Source of the DNA: Luteimonas terricola
GTDB taxonomy: Bacteria; Pseudomonadota; Gammaproteobacteria; Xanthomonadales; Xanthomonadaceae
NCBI RefSeq assembly: GCF_004352845.1
Contig: NZ_SJRX01000001.1
Location: 186,001-250,000 of the forward strand
Reading direction: 5' to 3'
DNA length: 64,000 bases
The translations under genes were made by a program, and so were the position numbers. Of the stretch, positions 1-15,016 are shown piece by piece; positions within the stretch are counted from its first letter, which is position 1; every line of letters begins with the position of its first letter. The notes under the pieces are model-generated. The model did not search any database. It was not told where the DNA came from and saw only the letters and a program-made list of their open reading frames with translations.

Positions 1-294
1 GGGCTGCGCGGCCCGACCGGACGCGCGCCGCCGCTGGTTGAAGCGGCGCTGCATCTCGCCGGCGCGGACCGCCGAGCGGCGCTCGACCGGCAGGTAGCGC
101 ATGCCCATCTCCTCGACCACGTCCATGATGTCGGTGCCGTGGCCGAGGCCGGCGGTGATCTCGCTGACCACCACGTCGCACAGCACCACCGGACCCTGGG
201 CGAGCGCGTCGCGCACGCTCTGTTCGGCGGCGTCGGCCCTGCCGGCATCGTCGCCGAGCAGGTCGATCAGGACGGAGGTGTCGATCGCGATCAT
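1..294 (-). CDS. vapC: VapC-type PIN-domain toxin (3' end cut by window edge)
   Basis: The 98 visible codons open with [13 protein letters not shown], the usual PIN-domain start with an early acidic residue (Asp5), followed by a second conserved acid in VVVSEITAG (Glu45). PIN toxins are Mg2+-dependent RNases that cleave tRNA or rRNA when not bound by antitoxin. The gene starts 9 nt after the stop of an AbrB-type antitoxin gene, the normal antitoxin-toxin operon order. The C-terminal acids of the active site lie outside the window, so integrity cannot be judged. The family call is firm. The VapC name follows from fold and context. Confidence 0.85.
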   Translation of the reverse strand, partial: MIAIDTSVLIDLLGDDAGRADAAEQSVRDALAQGPVVLCDVVVSEITAGLGHGTDIMDVVEEMGMRYLPVERRSAVRAGEMQRRFNQRRRASGRAAQP

Positions 295-303
295 CGGTAC
301 CGG

Positions 304-549
304 TCAGGGATCGACCGGGTCGCCCGGTGCGCGCCCGCGGAGCTCGCGCATGACGTCATCGGTGCTCACGCCCTCGGGCAGCTTGAAGCGGCCGCGGGCG
401 CGGGAGATCGCATCGTCCACGTTCTTGCGCAGGATGATGCGCCCGCCTTCCAGCTCGACCTTGAGCAGCGTGCCCTTGGTCAGCCCCAGGGCGTCGCGCA
501 CGGCCTTGGGCAGGGTGATCTGTCCGCGTTCGGCAACGGTGGCTTCCAT
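304..549 (-). CDS. vapB: AbrB/SpoVT-type antitoxin (VapB)
   Basis: This 81-aa protein begins [23 protein letters not shown], the classic swapped-hairpin AbrB/MazE DNA-binding fold that binds its own operator. The C-terminal half (about residues 45-81) would wrap the PIN toxin encoded immediately downstream. An AGGAGA Shine-Dalgarno lies 4 nt before the ATG. A good promoter with a pair of direct repeats lies just upstream, so autorepression by antitoxin or the VapBC complex is likely. Length is typical for the family. Confidence 0.88.
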   Translation of the reverse strand: MEATVAERGQITLPKAVRDALGLTKGTLLKVELEGGRIILRKNVDDAISRARGRFKLPEGVSTDDVMRELRGRAPGDPVDP

Positions 550-593
550 GGGCTCTCCTGCCCGGCTGGGCGTGGGCGGAACGGTATGCGCCC

Positions 594-622
594 ATTATAC
601 ATACCTTGGAATACATACCCAA
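594..622 (-). promoter_or_regulatory. vapBC promoter with overlapping direct repeats
   Basis: On the minus strand, TTGGGT (622-617) and a perfect TATAAT (599-594) are separated by 17 nt. Two copies of ATACATACC (plus strand 597-605 and 611-619) overlap the -10 and the spacer/-35. They could be the antitoxin operator. Repeats and spacing are seen directly; operator function is inferred. Confidence 0.6.
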
Positions 623-714
623 GGCCGCATACTGGGTACGCACCGCTTACACATTCATACGTAGACTGGCGGCCTGCCAGCCCGCCACGCCATCCGAACA
701 CAAGGAGCCCAGCC

Positions 715-3468
<2,754 letters not shown>

Positions 3469-3509
3469 GCCTGGGCCTGATGCGGCGGGCCACGCGCCCG
3501 CCGCCTGTT

Positions 3510-3971
3510 TCAACGCAGCGCCGGCGTCCAGTCGGCGCTGGTCATCCGCCAGTCCCCGTCGACCAGGCGCCAGCCGGTGTCGACCTGCCAGGCGCGGGCG
3601 CTGTCGGGCAGCAGGCGCCCGCTTCCGCCGGACAGCACCGCGCTGAAGCGCACCCGGGCGTGGGCATCCTGCAGCTCGATGTCCAGGGGCCCGGGCAGGA
3701 CGCCGACGCCGCCATGGCGCATGAAGTGGAGCGCGGCCAGGCGCCGGGCGCCATCGCGGTCGAGTCCTCCCGGCCCGATGAAGTCGTCGGCGAGGAAGCC
3801 GGCGACATCGCCCGCATCGCGCGACTCGATAGCCACCTGCAGCCCGTCGAGGGCCTCGCGCAGGGCCTGTTCGGGCGGCGTGCGCGCGCAGCCGGTCGCG
3901 ATCACGCACAGCATCAGCAACGCGACCAGGGCGCGCCACGGCGCGATGTTCCCTGCATTCACTCCCGGCAT
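3510..3971 (-). CDS. Small lipoprotein, NTF2/SnoaL-like
   Basis: This 153-aa protein has a type II signal peptide: MPGVNAGNIAPWRALVALL, then the lipobox ending VIATGC, so the mature protein would start at a lipidated Cys. The remainder (EALDGLQVAIESRDAGDVAGFLADDF, then a beta-rich stretch ending in VDGDWRM) resembles the NTF2/SnoaL-like fold of nuclear-transport-factor-2 proteins. The start at 3971 is preferred because it places the signal peptide at the N-terminus and follows a purine-rich GGGGAAGG; a longer ORF exists to 4052. It lies convergent to acnA and divergent from rpfB. No specific function is assignable. Confidence 0.75.
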   Translation of the reverse strand: MPGVNAGNIAPWRALVALLMLCVIATGCARTPPEQALREALDGLQVAIESRDAGDVAGFLADDFIGPGGLDRDGARRLAALHFMRHGGVGVLPGPLDIELQDAHARVRFSAVLSGGSGRLLPDSARAWQVDTGWRLVDGDWRMTSADWTPALR

Positions 3972-4108
3972 GCCCCTTCCCCGCTGCGTATCCGTCTCCA
4001 CGCCAGCATAGCTGCACTGCGCCTTGCCGCATGGCGGAAGCCTGTGATCCAATCGAGACGATACGCCAAGGCATGGATCGTGGCGGCAAACAGCCCGAGG
4101 GGGAATGA

Positions 4109-5788
4109 ATGAGCAGTACTGAACGGCCGTGGCTGGCGAACTATCCGGAAGGGATCCCGGCGGAAATCGATGCCGACGAGTACCCCTCGATCCCCGCGCT
4201 CCTGCAGGAGGCGATCGACAAATACCGCGACCAGCCCGCGTTCTCCAACATGGGCGTCTCGATCACCTATGGCGAGCTGGACGAACTCAGCAACCGCTTC
4301 GCGTCCTACCTCCTCGACGTCCTCAAGCTCAAGAAGGGCGATCGCATCGCGATCATGATGCCCAACTGCCTGCAATACCCGATCGCCACCTTCGGCGCGC
4401 TGCGCGCCGGGCTCGCGGTGGTCAATACCAACCCGATGTACACCGCCCGCGAACTGCGCCACCAGCTGGTCGACTCCGGCGCGCGCGCGATCCTGGTGAT
4501 GGACAACTTCGGCCACGTGATGCAGAAGGTGCTGCCCGACAGCAAGATCGAGAAGGTCATCACCACCGGCCTCGGCGACATGCTCGGCTTCCCGAAGAGC
4601 GCGATCGTGAACTTCGTCGTCCGCCACGTGAAGAAGATGGTGCCCGACTACGCCATCCCGGGCACGATCCGCTTCCGCGACGCGCTCAAGGCCGGCGCGG
4701 CGCACCCGGCGCCCGCGGTCGACATCGACCGCGAGGACATCGCCTTCCTGCAGTACACCGGCGGCACCACGGGCGTGGCCAAGGGCGCCATGCTCACCCA
4801 CCGCAACCTGGTGGCCAATATGCAGCAGGCTTCGGCCTGGGTCAGCAAGCAGGCGAAGCCGGGCCAGGAAGTCATCGTCACCGCGCTGCCGCTGTACCAC
4901 ATCTTCGCGCTGACGGCGAACGGCCTGGTGTTCACCAAGTTCGGCGCCAAGAACATCCTGATCACCAACCCGCGCGACATGCCCGGCTTCGTCAAGGAGC
5001 TCAAGCGCGAGCCCTTCACCGCGATCACCGGCGTCAACACGCTGTTCAACGGCCTGCTCAACACCCCCGGCTTCGATGAGATCGACTTCTCGCAGCTGCG
5101 GCTGACGCTGGGTGGCGGCATGGCCGTGCAGCGCTCGGTGGCCGAGCGCTGGAAGAAGGTCACGGGCGTGCCGCTGATCGAAGCCTATGGCCTCACCGAG
5201 ACGTCCCCGGCGGCCTGCATCAACCCGATGGACCTGGCCGACTACAACGGCTCCATCGGCCTGCCGGTGCCCTCCACCGACGCCTGCGTGAAGGACGAGG
5301 AAGGCCGCATGCTCCCGGTCGGCGAGGTCGGCGAGCTGTGCATCAAGGGTCCGCAGGTGATGCGCGGCTACTGGAACCGCCCCGAGGACACCGGCACCGC
5401 GATCGATGCCGATGGCTGGCTGCACACCGGCGACATGGCGCGCATGGACGAAGGCGGCTTCTTCTACATCGTCGACCGCAAGAAGGACATGATCCTGGTC
5501 TCGGGTTTCAACGTGTACCCCAACGAGGTCGAGGACGTGATCGCGATGATGCCGGGCGTGCTCGAGGTCGCCGCGGTCGGCGTCCCGGACGAGAAGTCCG
5601 GCGAGGCGGTGAAGCTGGTGATCGTGAAGAAGGACCCGTCGCTGACCGTCGATCAGGTCAAGGCCCACGCCCGGAACGAGCTCACCGGCTACAAGCAGCC
5701 CCGCTTCATCGAGTTCCGTGACGAGCTGCCCAAGACGAATGTGGGCAAGATCCTGCGCCGGGAGCTTCGGGACGAAACTCCGGGCTGA
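4109..5788 (+). CDS. rpfB: Long-chain fatty-acyl-CoA ligase (RpfB/FadD)
   Basis: This 559-aa adenylate-forming enzyme activates free fatty acids to acyl-CoA. The P-loop signature YTGGTTGVAKGAML spans residues 216-229. The A5 motif YGLTET, the A7/A8 region (GWLHTGDMARMDEGGFFYIVDRKKDMI) and a C-terminal LPKTNVGKILRREL catalytic lysine follow. The start has a GAGGGGG Shine-Dalgarno. Position between aconitase and rpfF matches rpfB of the Xanthomonas DSF cluster, where the protein functions as a FadD and has been implicated in DSF turnover (established in Xanthomonas). Whether it is the organism's only FadD cannot be seen here. Confidence 0.95.
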   Translation: MSSTERPWLANYPEGIPAEIDADEYPSIPALLQEAIDKYRDQPAFSNMGVSITYGELDELSNRFASYLLDVLKLKKGDRIAIMMPNCLQYPIATFGALRAGLAVVNTNPMYTARELRHQLVDSGARAILVMDNFGHVMQKVLPDSKIEKVITTGLGDMLGFPKSAIVNFVVRHVKKMVPDYAIPGTIRFRDALKAGAAHPAPAVDIDREDIAFLQYTGGTTGVAKGAMLTHRNLVANMQQASAWVSKQAKPGQEVIVTALPLYHIFALTANGLVFTKFGAKNILITNPRDMPGFVKELKREPFTAITGVNTLFNGLLNTPGFDEIDFSQLRLTLGGGMAVQRSVAERWKKVTGVPLIEAYGLTETSPAACINPMDLADYNGSIGLPVPSTDACVKDEEGRMLPVGEVGELCIKGPQVMRGYWNRPEDTGTAIDADGWLHTGDMARMDEGGFFYIVDRKKDMILVSGFNVYPNEVEDVIAMMPGVLEVAAVGVPDEKSGEAVKLVIVKKDPSLTVDQVKAHARNELTGYKQPRFIEFRDELPKTNVGKILRRELRDETPG

Positions 5789-5790
5789 AA

Positions 5791-5806
5791 TGTGATGAAG
5801 CTCACA
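5791..5806. promoter_or_regulatory. CRP/Clp-type binding site between rpfB and rpfF
   Basis: TGTGATGAAGCTCACA has perfect half-sites TGTGA-N6-TCACA, the consensus for CRP and its xanthomonad homologue Clp. It begins 3 nt after the rpfB stop and 163 nt before the rpfF ATG. The match is seen directly; binding by Clp and control of rpfF are inferred. Confidence 0.6.
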
Positions 5807-5968
5807 CTTTTATCCGCAAGGGACCCTCAGCCCCCCTTCCACTGACGTCCCCGCTTGCCCCGACGCGGGAAACAGCGCATAGATGCCCGGTATCGGGCAT
5901 TCATCATCTTTCCAGGACGCCGCCTGCGGGCCCGGCCGGAGGCGTCCTGCACGTCAGGGGACCCCCAC

Positions 5969-6889
5969 ATGAACGTTGAATTGCTGCACGGCACCACCGC
6001 CACGGACCTGGCCACGATCCGCATCTCCCACGATCCCTCGAACGCCTCGCACTGGTGCCATATGCATGCCAGTGAGGCCTTCCGCGACGCCTCGTACCGC
6101 CCCTGTTTCTCCCCCCGCCTGCTCCGGGAGCTGCGGCTGTTCGCCCGCGAAGCCATCGAAGGCTGCGAAGCCACGGTGGCCGCCGCGACCGGCCCCGCCC
6201 CGCCCCTGTCGCACATCGTTATCGGCTCGGACGCGCATGTCTTCAACCTCGGCGGCGACCTGGAGCTCTTCGCCAGGCTGATCCGGGAACGCGACCGCGA
6301 CGGCCTGCTGCGCTACGCCACCGAGTGCGTGGACAGCATCCACCTGCTGCACACCCGCCTGCACCCGACCGCCCACACCATCGCCCTGGTCGAGGGCGAC
6401 GCGCTGGGCGGCGGCTTCGAACTCGCCCTCGCCTGCCAGACCATCGTCGCCGAGCGCGGCGTGCAGATGGGCTTCCCGGAAGTGCTGTTCGGCCTGTTCC
6501 CGGGCATGGGTGCCTACTCGCTGCTGTCGCCGCGCATCGGCCCCAAGCGCGCCGAGGCGATGATGCTCGACGGATTGATGTACAGCAGCGAGCAGCTGCA
6601 CGAGATGGGCATCGTCGACGTGCTTGTCGAGCGCGGCGAAGGCGTGCGCGCGGTCAACGAAGTGATCCGGCAGAACCGCCGCATCGCCGCGGCGCGGCTC
6701 GCCCTGCACCGCGTGCGTGACACGGTCAACCCGGTGTCGCACGGCGAACTGATGGACGTCACCCGGATCTGGGTGGACACCGCGCTGCAGCTCGGCGACC
6801 GCCAGCTGCGGATGATGGAGCGGCTGGTCCGCGCGCAGCTCCAGCGCCCCGGACCGGCGGAAGCGACGGCCCTCGCCCGCGGCCACTGA
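5969..6889 (+). CDS. rpfF: DSF synthase RpfF (enoyl-CoA hydratase/thioesterase)
   Basis: This 306-aa crotonase-superfamily enzyme makes the diffusible signal factor (cis-2-unsaturated fatty acid). The oxyanion-hole segment VEGDALGGGFELALA and the second motif GFPEVLFGLFPGMGAY carry Glu151 and Glu171. These are 20 residues apart, like the catalytic Glu141/Glu161 pair described for Xanthomonas RpfF. The ORF can be extended upstream to 5855, but the family N-terminus and the flanking sequence favour ATG 5969. It is convergent with rpfC, which is known to bind and restrain RpfF. A Clp-type box lies in the upstream 180-nt gap. Confidence 0.97.
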   Translation: MNVELLHGTTATDLATIRISHDPSNASHWCHMHASEAFRDASYRPCFSPRLLRELRLFAREAIEGCEATVAAATGPAPPLSHIVIGSDAHVFNLGGDLELFARLIRERDRDGLLRYATECVDSIHLLHTRLHPTAHTIALVEGDALGGGFELALACQTIVAERGVQMGFPEVLFGLFPGMGAYSLLSPRIGPKRAEAMMLDGLMYSSEQLHEMGIVDVLVERGEGVRAVNEVIRQNRRIAAARLALHRVRDTVNPVSHGELMDVTRIWVDTALQLGDRQLRMMERLVRAQLQRPGPAEATALARGH

Positions 6890-6901
6890 GCCCAGGCGCC
6901 C

Positions 6902-9031
<2,130 letters not shown>

Positions 9032-9036
9032 GGCAG

Positions 9037-10101
9037 TCAGGCCCCGCCGGCCCCGATGGTGGCCATGCCTGCCGCGTAGTGCGCGCAGGTCTCCTCCACG
9101 CGTGCGCGGTTGGCGACCAGGGCGTCGACGCAGCGCGGATCGAACAGCCGCCCGCTTTCCTCGACGATGTAGTCGAAGGTTTCATCCATGGACCAGGCGC
9201 GCTTGTACGGACGCTCGGACAGCAGCGCGTCGAAGACGTCGGCCACCGCCACCACGCGCGCCTCCAGCGGAATGGCGTCGCCGACCAGGCCATCGGGATA
9301 ACCGCTGCCGTCGTAGCGCTCCTGGTGGCGCAGGGCGATGCTCGCGCCCATCTGCACGAAACGGTTCTGGCTGTCCTTCAGCAGTTCGTGGCCGATCTCG
9401 GGATGCCTGCGCATGACCGTGAGCTCGTCCCGGGTCAGCGGGCCGGGCTTGAGCAGCACCGCGTCGGGGATGGCGATCTTGCCGATGTCGTGCAGCGGCG
9501 CGGCCAGCTCGATGGTGCGGACCTCGTCCTCGCCCAGGCCCAGGCCTTCGGCGACGATGCCGGCCACCGCGGCCAGGCGCGCCAGGTTGGCGCTGGTGCC
9601 GGCGTCGCGATAGGCGATGGCGCGCGCAAGCCGGGTCAGGGTTTCGCGCTCGCGCTCCTCGACCTCGTGCATGCTCGACAGCAGGCGCTGCTCGAGCGAC
9701 AGCGCGCGCTGCTTGACCGATTCGGCCTGCTGGCGGAGCTGCAGCAGGTTGCGGCAGCGCGCACGCAGTTCGCGCGGGCGCACCGGTTTGACCAGGAAGT
9801 CGATCACGCCGGCATCCAGCGCGGCCTGGCGGATCGGTTCGTCACCGACCACGGTCACCAGCACGATGGGCACGTCGCGATGCTGCATCGGACGCCGGAA
9901 GCGGCGTGCGAACTCCAGTCCGTCCATCACCGGCATGCGGTAGTCGAGCAGCAGCAGGTCGGGGCGATTGGCCTCGCACCAGCGCAGGGCCTCCTGCGGA
10001 TCGCTGAAGTCGAGCACCCTCAGCTCGGGACTGATGTCCTCGAGGATGTGCCGCAGCATGGTGCGCGCGGAGGTCTGGTCGTCGACGATGACGATGTTCA
10101 C
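9037..10101 (-). CDS. rpfG: HD-GYP response regulator RpfG
   Basis: This 354-aa protein has an N-terminal receiver (Asp53, Lys105) and a C-terminal HD-GYP cyclic-di-GMP phosphodiesterase domain (HDIGK at 204-208, GYP at 267-269). RpfG couples DSF sensing to lower c-di-GMP and thus to Clp activity. The N-terminus NIVIVDDQ fits a GTG start at 10101; the only nearby ATG (in MIR) is out of frame, and its stop overlaps this GTG. The HHE signature before DGSGYP reads HQE here (Gln260). The usual His of the TGxHxxR segment is Asn172. Both are worth checking for effects on metal binding. Confidence 0.95.
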   Translation of the reverse strand: MNIVIVDDQTSARTMLRHILEDISPELRVLDFSDPQEALRWCEANRPDLLLLDYRMPVMDGLEFARRFRRPMQHRDVPIVLVTVVGDEPIRQAALDAGVIDFLVKPVRPRELRARCRNLLQLRQQAESVKQRALSLEQRLLSSMHEVEERERETLTRLARAIAYRDAGTSANLARLAAVAGIVAEGLGLGEDEVRTIELAAPLHDIGKIAIPDAVLLKPGPLTRDELTVMRRHPEIGHELLKDSQNRFVQMGASIALRHQERYDGSGYPDGLVGDAIPLEARVVAVADVFDALLSERPYKRAWSMDETFDYIVEESGRLFDPRCVDALVANRARVEETCAHYAAGMATIGAGGA

Positions 10102-10264
10102 CTGATCATGTCCCCAAGCCCGATGGGTTCCGGCGCGGCACGCAGGCGCCGCCAGACGTGGAGGCACGCATATCCCGTGCCCGGCCCGATCCCCCGTTGG
10201 GGACCCTTGCACCCGGAGAATACGTCAGAACCGGGAGGGATCGGGCAAACCCTGCCCCTGTGCG

Positions 10265-11800
<1,536 letters not shown>

Positions 11801-11816
11801 GCTGGCCTCCTCGACC

Positions 11817-12945
11817 TCAAACCGCATCCAACCGCTTCGACCCGACCTCCAGCCCCGACTTCAGGCTGGCCTCGATGAATTCGTCCAGGTCGCCATCGAG
11901 CACGTTCTGCGTATCCGAACGCTCGATGCCGGTGCGCAGGTCCTTGATGCGGCTCTGGTCGAGCACGTAGTTGCGGATCTGGCTGCCCCAGCCGATGTCG
12001 GACTTGGTGGCTTCCAGCGCGTCCTTCTCGACGTTGCGCTTCTGCACTTCGAGTTCGTAGAGCTTGGCGGCCAGCATCTTCATCGCGGTGTCGCGGTTCT
12101 GGTGCTGGCTGCGCCCGTTCTGGCAGGCGACCACGGTGTTGGTCGGGATGTGGGTGATGCGCACCGCCGACTCGGTCTTGTTGACGTGCTGGCCGCCGGC
12201 GCCGGAAGAACGGTACACGTCGGTCCGCAGGTCGGCCGGGTTGATCTGGATGTCGATGTCGTCATCGACTTCCGGCGATACGAACACCGATGTGAAGCTG
12301 GTATGGCGGCGGTTGTCGGAGTCGAACGGCGACTTGCGCACCAGGCGATGCACGCCGATCTCGGTCTTCAGCCAGCCGTAGGCGTACTCGCCCTCGACGC
12401 GGAACGTGGCCGACTTGACGCCGGCGACGTCACCGCCGCTGACTTCCATGAGCTCGGTCTTCCAGCCGCGGTCCTCGCACCAGCGCAGGTACATGCGCAG
12501 CAGCATCTCGGCCCAGTCCTGGGCCTCGGTACCGCCGGCGCCGGCCTGGATGTCGACGAAGGCGTTGGCGGAATCCATCTGCCCCGAGAACATGCGCTGG
12601 AACTCGAGCTTCTCGACCTGCCCGGCCAGCCGCTCGACATCGGTGGCGACCGCCTGCGAGGTGTCGTCGTCGTCCTCGGCCTCGGCCAGGTCCAGCAGCT
12701 CCGCGGCGCCCACCAGGCCCTCGGTCATGTCGCGGATGCCGTTGACGGTCTTGTCCAGCAGCGAGCGCTCGCGCCCCAGCGCCTGCGCGCGGGCGGGATC
12801 GTTCCAGACGTCGGGACTCTCGAGTTCGCGCTCTACTTCTTCGAGGCGCTCGCTCTTGGTGTCGTAGTCAAAGAAACCCCCTCAGCGCATCCAGCCGGCC
12901 CTTGAGGTCGGCGATGCGCTGGCGGACGGGATTGAGCTCCATCAT
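11817..12945 (-). CDS. prfB: Peptide chain release factor 2 (programmed +1 frameshift)
   Basis: RF2 reads UGA and UAA stops. The coding region is 12945-12871 (25 codons, [11 protein letters not shown] to RGFL), then a +1 shift past the TGA at 12870-12868, then 12869-11817, giving 375 aa. The downstream part holds the stop-recognition SPF (KSPFDSDN) and the peptidyl-hydrolysis GGQ (SGAGGQHVN). The first ATG of the ATGATG pair places UGA at codon 26, as in E. coli. It is transcribed ahead of lysS. An extended -10 lies about 30 nt upstream of the ATG. Confidence 0.95.
12868..12882 (-). promoter_or_regulatory. prfB autoregulatory +1 frameshift site
   Basis: The mRNA reads AGGGGG TTT CTT TGA C. 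The Shine-Dalgarno-like AGGGGG sits three nt before the CTT slippery codon, followed by UGA and C, the canonical RF2 recoding signal. Low RF2 slows termination at this UGA and favours the shift, giving negative feedback. Confidence 0.92.
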
Positions 12946-12975
12946 CTGCTTGTAGATCCGCGTGGAAAGAGGCGG

Positions 12976-12985
12976 ATTCTAGCAA
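12976..12985 (-). promoter_or_regulatory. Probable prfB-lysS promoter (extended -10)
   Basis: TTGCTAGAAT on the minus strand combines TGn with TAGAAT, an extended -10. No convincing -35 is seen. A start site about 7 nt downstream would give a leader of roughly 25 nt to the prfB ATG. Confidence 0.4.
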
Positions 12986-13013
12986 TTTCCGGCAGGCCGC
13001 CGGGCCTCGACCC

Positions 13014-13250
13014 TCAACCGGTACCCGTGGCCGCGACTGCGCCACGCAGCGTCTCCCGGTGACGACGGCTGCACGGAAGCCTGGTGCCGTCGGCCAGGTG
13101 TATGAGGACATCGCCGGCACCTGGTCCGGCTCCAGGCAATTGAGGTCGATCCAGGTGGTGACCGTGTTGCCGGCGGCATTGGAGACGAGGCGGCCACTGT
13201 CCGGGCTGCACAGGGTCAAGCCTCGGGCCGCCGCGGACCCGCGGGAGGCA
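13014..13250 (-). pseudogene. rpfD: Decayed LytTR-domain gene, probable rpfD remnant
   Basis: Between recJ and prfB no intact gene fits, but two frames carry protein-like pieces. The first frame reads LVSNAAGNTVTTWIDLNCLE, the other GDVLIHLADGTRLPCSRRH up to a TGA at 13014. The latter matches the C-terminal strands of LytTR DNA-binding domains (xLADGTRLPVSRRyr). In Xanthomonas the LytTR gene rpfD belongs to this cluster. The two pieces would join by a single frameshift near 13120. The upstream three quarters of such a gene are missing. Domain resemblance is by eye; the rpfD identity rests on position. Confidence 0.45.
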
Positions 13251-13252
13251 AG

Positions 13253-15016
13253 TCAGTCCGCCTGAGCACCGCCGTCGGCCGGCTCCGCGTATTCGACGAC
13301 GAGCTGGACGGCGCCGCCGCCGCGGTAGTCGTCCGGCGCGAGGCGGTAGGCGATGTGCAGCCGCACCGGGGGCGGCTGCTCCCGCCAGCCGCCGAAGTGG
13401 ATCGCGGCGAGCGTCTCGCGGCGCCCGTCCAGGCGCAGGGTCAGCTTGAGGTGGCGCTCGCCGACGATGCGCCAGTTGACGACCTCGAACATGCCGTCGA
13501 ACACGGGTTCCGGGAAGCCCTGCCCCCAGGGTCCGCCGTCGCGCAGGGCTTCGGCGTGGGCGCGATCGAACTCGGCCGGCGCAAGCGCGCCGTCGCTGTC
13601 GATGGTGGCCTGCAGCGTGGAGGCATCGAGCGTGGCGGCGGCGTGGGCCTGGAAGGCGGCTTCGAATTCCTGCAGGCGCGCGGCATCCAGGGTCAGGCCG
13701 GCGGCCATGGCGTGGCCACCGAAGCGTTCGATGAGGCCGGGATGGCGGACGTCGACAGCCGCCAGTGCGTCGCGCACGTGGAAGCCGGGAATGGAGCGCG
13801 CCGAACCCCGCAGGCTGGCACTGCCGGGCTCCGAGGGCGCGAAGGCGACCACCGGCCGATGCATGCGCTCCTTGAGCTTCGACGCCACCAGTCCGACGAC
13901 GCCGGGATGCCAGCCGGGATCGAATGCACAGATGGCGGCCGTCGCGCCGCTGCCCTGCGCCAGCACATCCAGCATCTGCGCCGTGAGCGCCCGTTCGGCC
14001 TCGTCGAGCATCGCCTGCTGCACGCTGCGACGCTCGCGGTTGATCGCGTCCAGGCGCTGTGCCAGCCCACGCGCCGCCGCAGGGTCGTCGCAGAGCAGGC
14101 ATTCGATGCCCAGGGCCATGTCCTCGAGGCGTCCGGCAGCGTTCAAGCGTGGGCCGATCGCGAAGCCGATGTCGGCCGCGACCAGGGCCCCGGCGCGGCG
14201 GCCGGAGACCTCGATCAGGGCCTCGAGTCCGGCGCAGCCCTGCCCCGCGCGCAGCCGGCGCAGGCCCGCGGCCACCAGCGCGCGGTTGTTGGCATCCAGC
14301 GGCACCAGGTCGGCCACGGTGCCGACGGCGACGAGGTCGAGCAGCTGCGCGAGGTCGGGACCCCTGCCCTCGAGCCGGCCCTCGTCGCGCAGCCGCGCGC
14401 GCAGCGCCAGCAGTACGTAGAACATGACGCCGACGCCGGCCAGCGACTTGCCGGGGAAGCCGTCGCCTTCGCGGTTCGGATTCACGATCGCATCCGCCGC
14501 CGGCAGCCGGTCGCCGGGCAGGTGGTGGTCGGTGACCAGCACCTGCCAGCCGAGCGCCTTGGCCGCGTCGATGCCTGCGTGGCAGGCGATGCCATGGTCG
14601 ACGGTGACCAGCAGGTCCGGGCGCAGCGGCGCCAGTTCCTCCACCAGCGCAGGCGACAGCCCGTAGCCGTGGACCATGCGGTTGGGCACGGCGTGCAGCA
14701 CCTCGCGCGCACCGAGCATGCGCAGGCCACGCACGGCCACGGCGCACGCAGTGGCGCCATCGCAGTCGAAGTCGCCGACCACGAGGATGCGCCGGCCATC
14801 GAGGATGGCCGACGCCAGCAACCCGGTGGCGCGATCCAGGTCGAGCAGGCCGTCAGGCGGCAGCAGGGCGGCCAGCCTCGGGCGCGCAGCGTCGATGTCC
14901 GCTGCGCCGCGTGCGGCATAGATGCGGCGCAGCAGCGGTGGGACGTCGGCCGGCCAGCTGGCCTCCTGGCCGGTCTCGGGGAGCTGACGCCGCCGGATGT
15001 TGCGCGATGGCGTCAC
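13253..15016 (-). CDS. recJ: Single-stranded-DNA 5'-3' exonuclease RecJ
   Basis: This 587-aa DHH/DHHA1 exonuclease acts in recombination and mismatch repair. Visible motifs are VVGDFDCDGATA (motif I), TVDHGI, VTDHH (the DHH-type motif III) and NPN, then the DHHA1 segment with RFGGHAMAAGLTL. A C-terminal OB-type region follows. The GTG start overlaps the rpfE stop in a GTGA arrangement, so translation is coupled. No alternative ATG lies nearby. Downstream of the gene only the LytTR remnant separates it from prfB. Confidence 0.95.
   Translation of the reverse strand: MTPSRNIRRRQLPETGQEASWPADVPPLLRRIYAARGAADIDAARPRLAALLPPDGLLDLDRATGLLASAILDGRRILVVGDFDCDGATACAVAVRGLRMLGAREVLHAVPNRMVHGYGLSPALVEELAPLRPDLLVTVDHGIACHAGIDAAKALGWQVLVTDHHLPGDRLPAADAIVNPNREGDGFPGKSLAGVGVMFYVLLALRARLRDEGRLEGRGPDLAQLLDLVAVGTVADLVPLDANNRALVAAGLRRLRAGQGCAGLEALIEVSGRRAGALVAADIGFAIGPRLNAAGRLEDMALGIECLLCDDPAAARGLAQRLDAINRERRSVQQAMLDEAERALTAQMLDVLAQGSGATAAICAFDPGWHPGVVGLVASKLKERMHRPVVAFAPSEPGSASLRGSARSIPGFHVRDALAAVDVRHPGLIERFGGHAMAAGLTLDAARLQEFEAAFQAHAAATLDASTLQATIDSDGALAPAEFDRAHAEALRDGGPWGQGFPEPVFDGMFEVVNWRIVGERHLKLTLRLDGRRETLAAIHFGGWREQPPPVRLHIAYRLAPDDYRGGGAVQLVVEYAEPADGGAQAD

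Noticed and set aside
12868-12870. Stop codon truncating prfB
   Set aside because: It is the programmed frameshift site with all canonical elements, not a mutation.
12833-13219. A single 128-aa protein running from the recJ-prfB gap into prfB
   Set aside because: Its end overlaps the prfB start in another frame and its beginning is the LytTR remnant; it is not a continuous gene.
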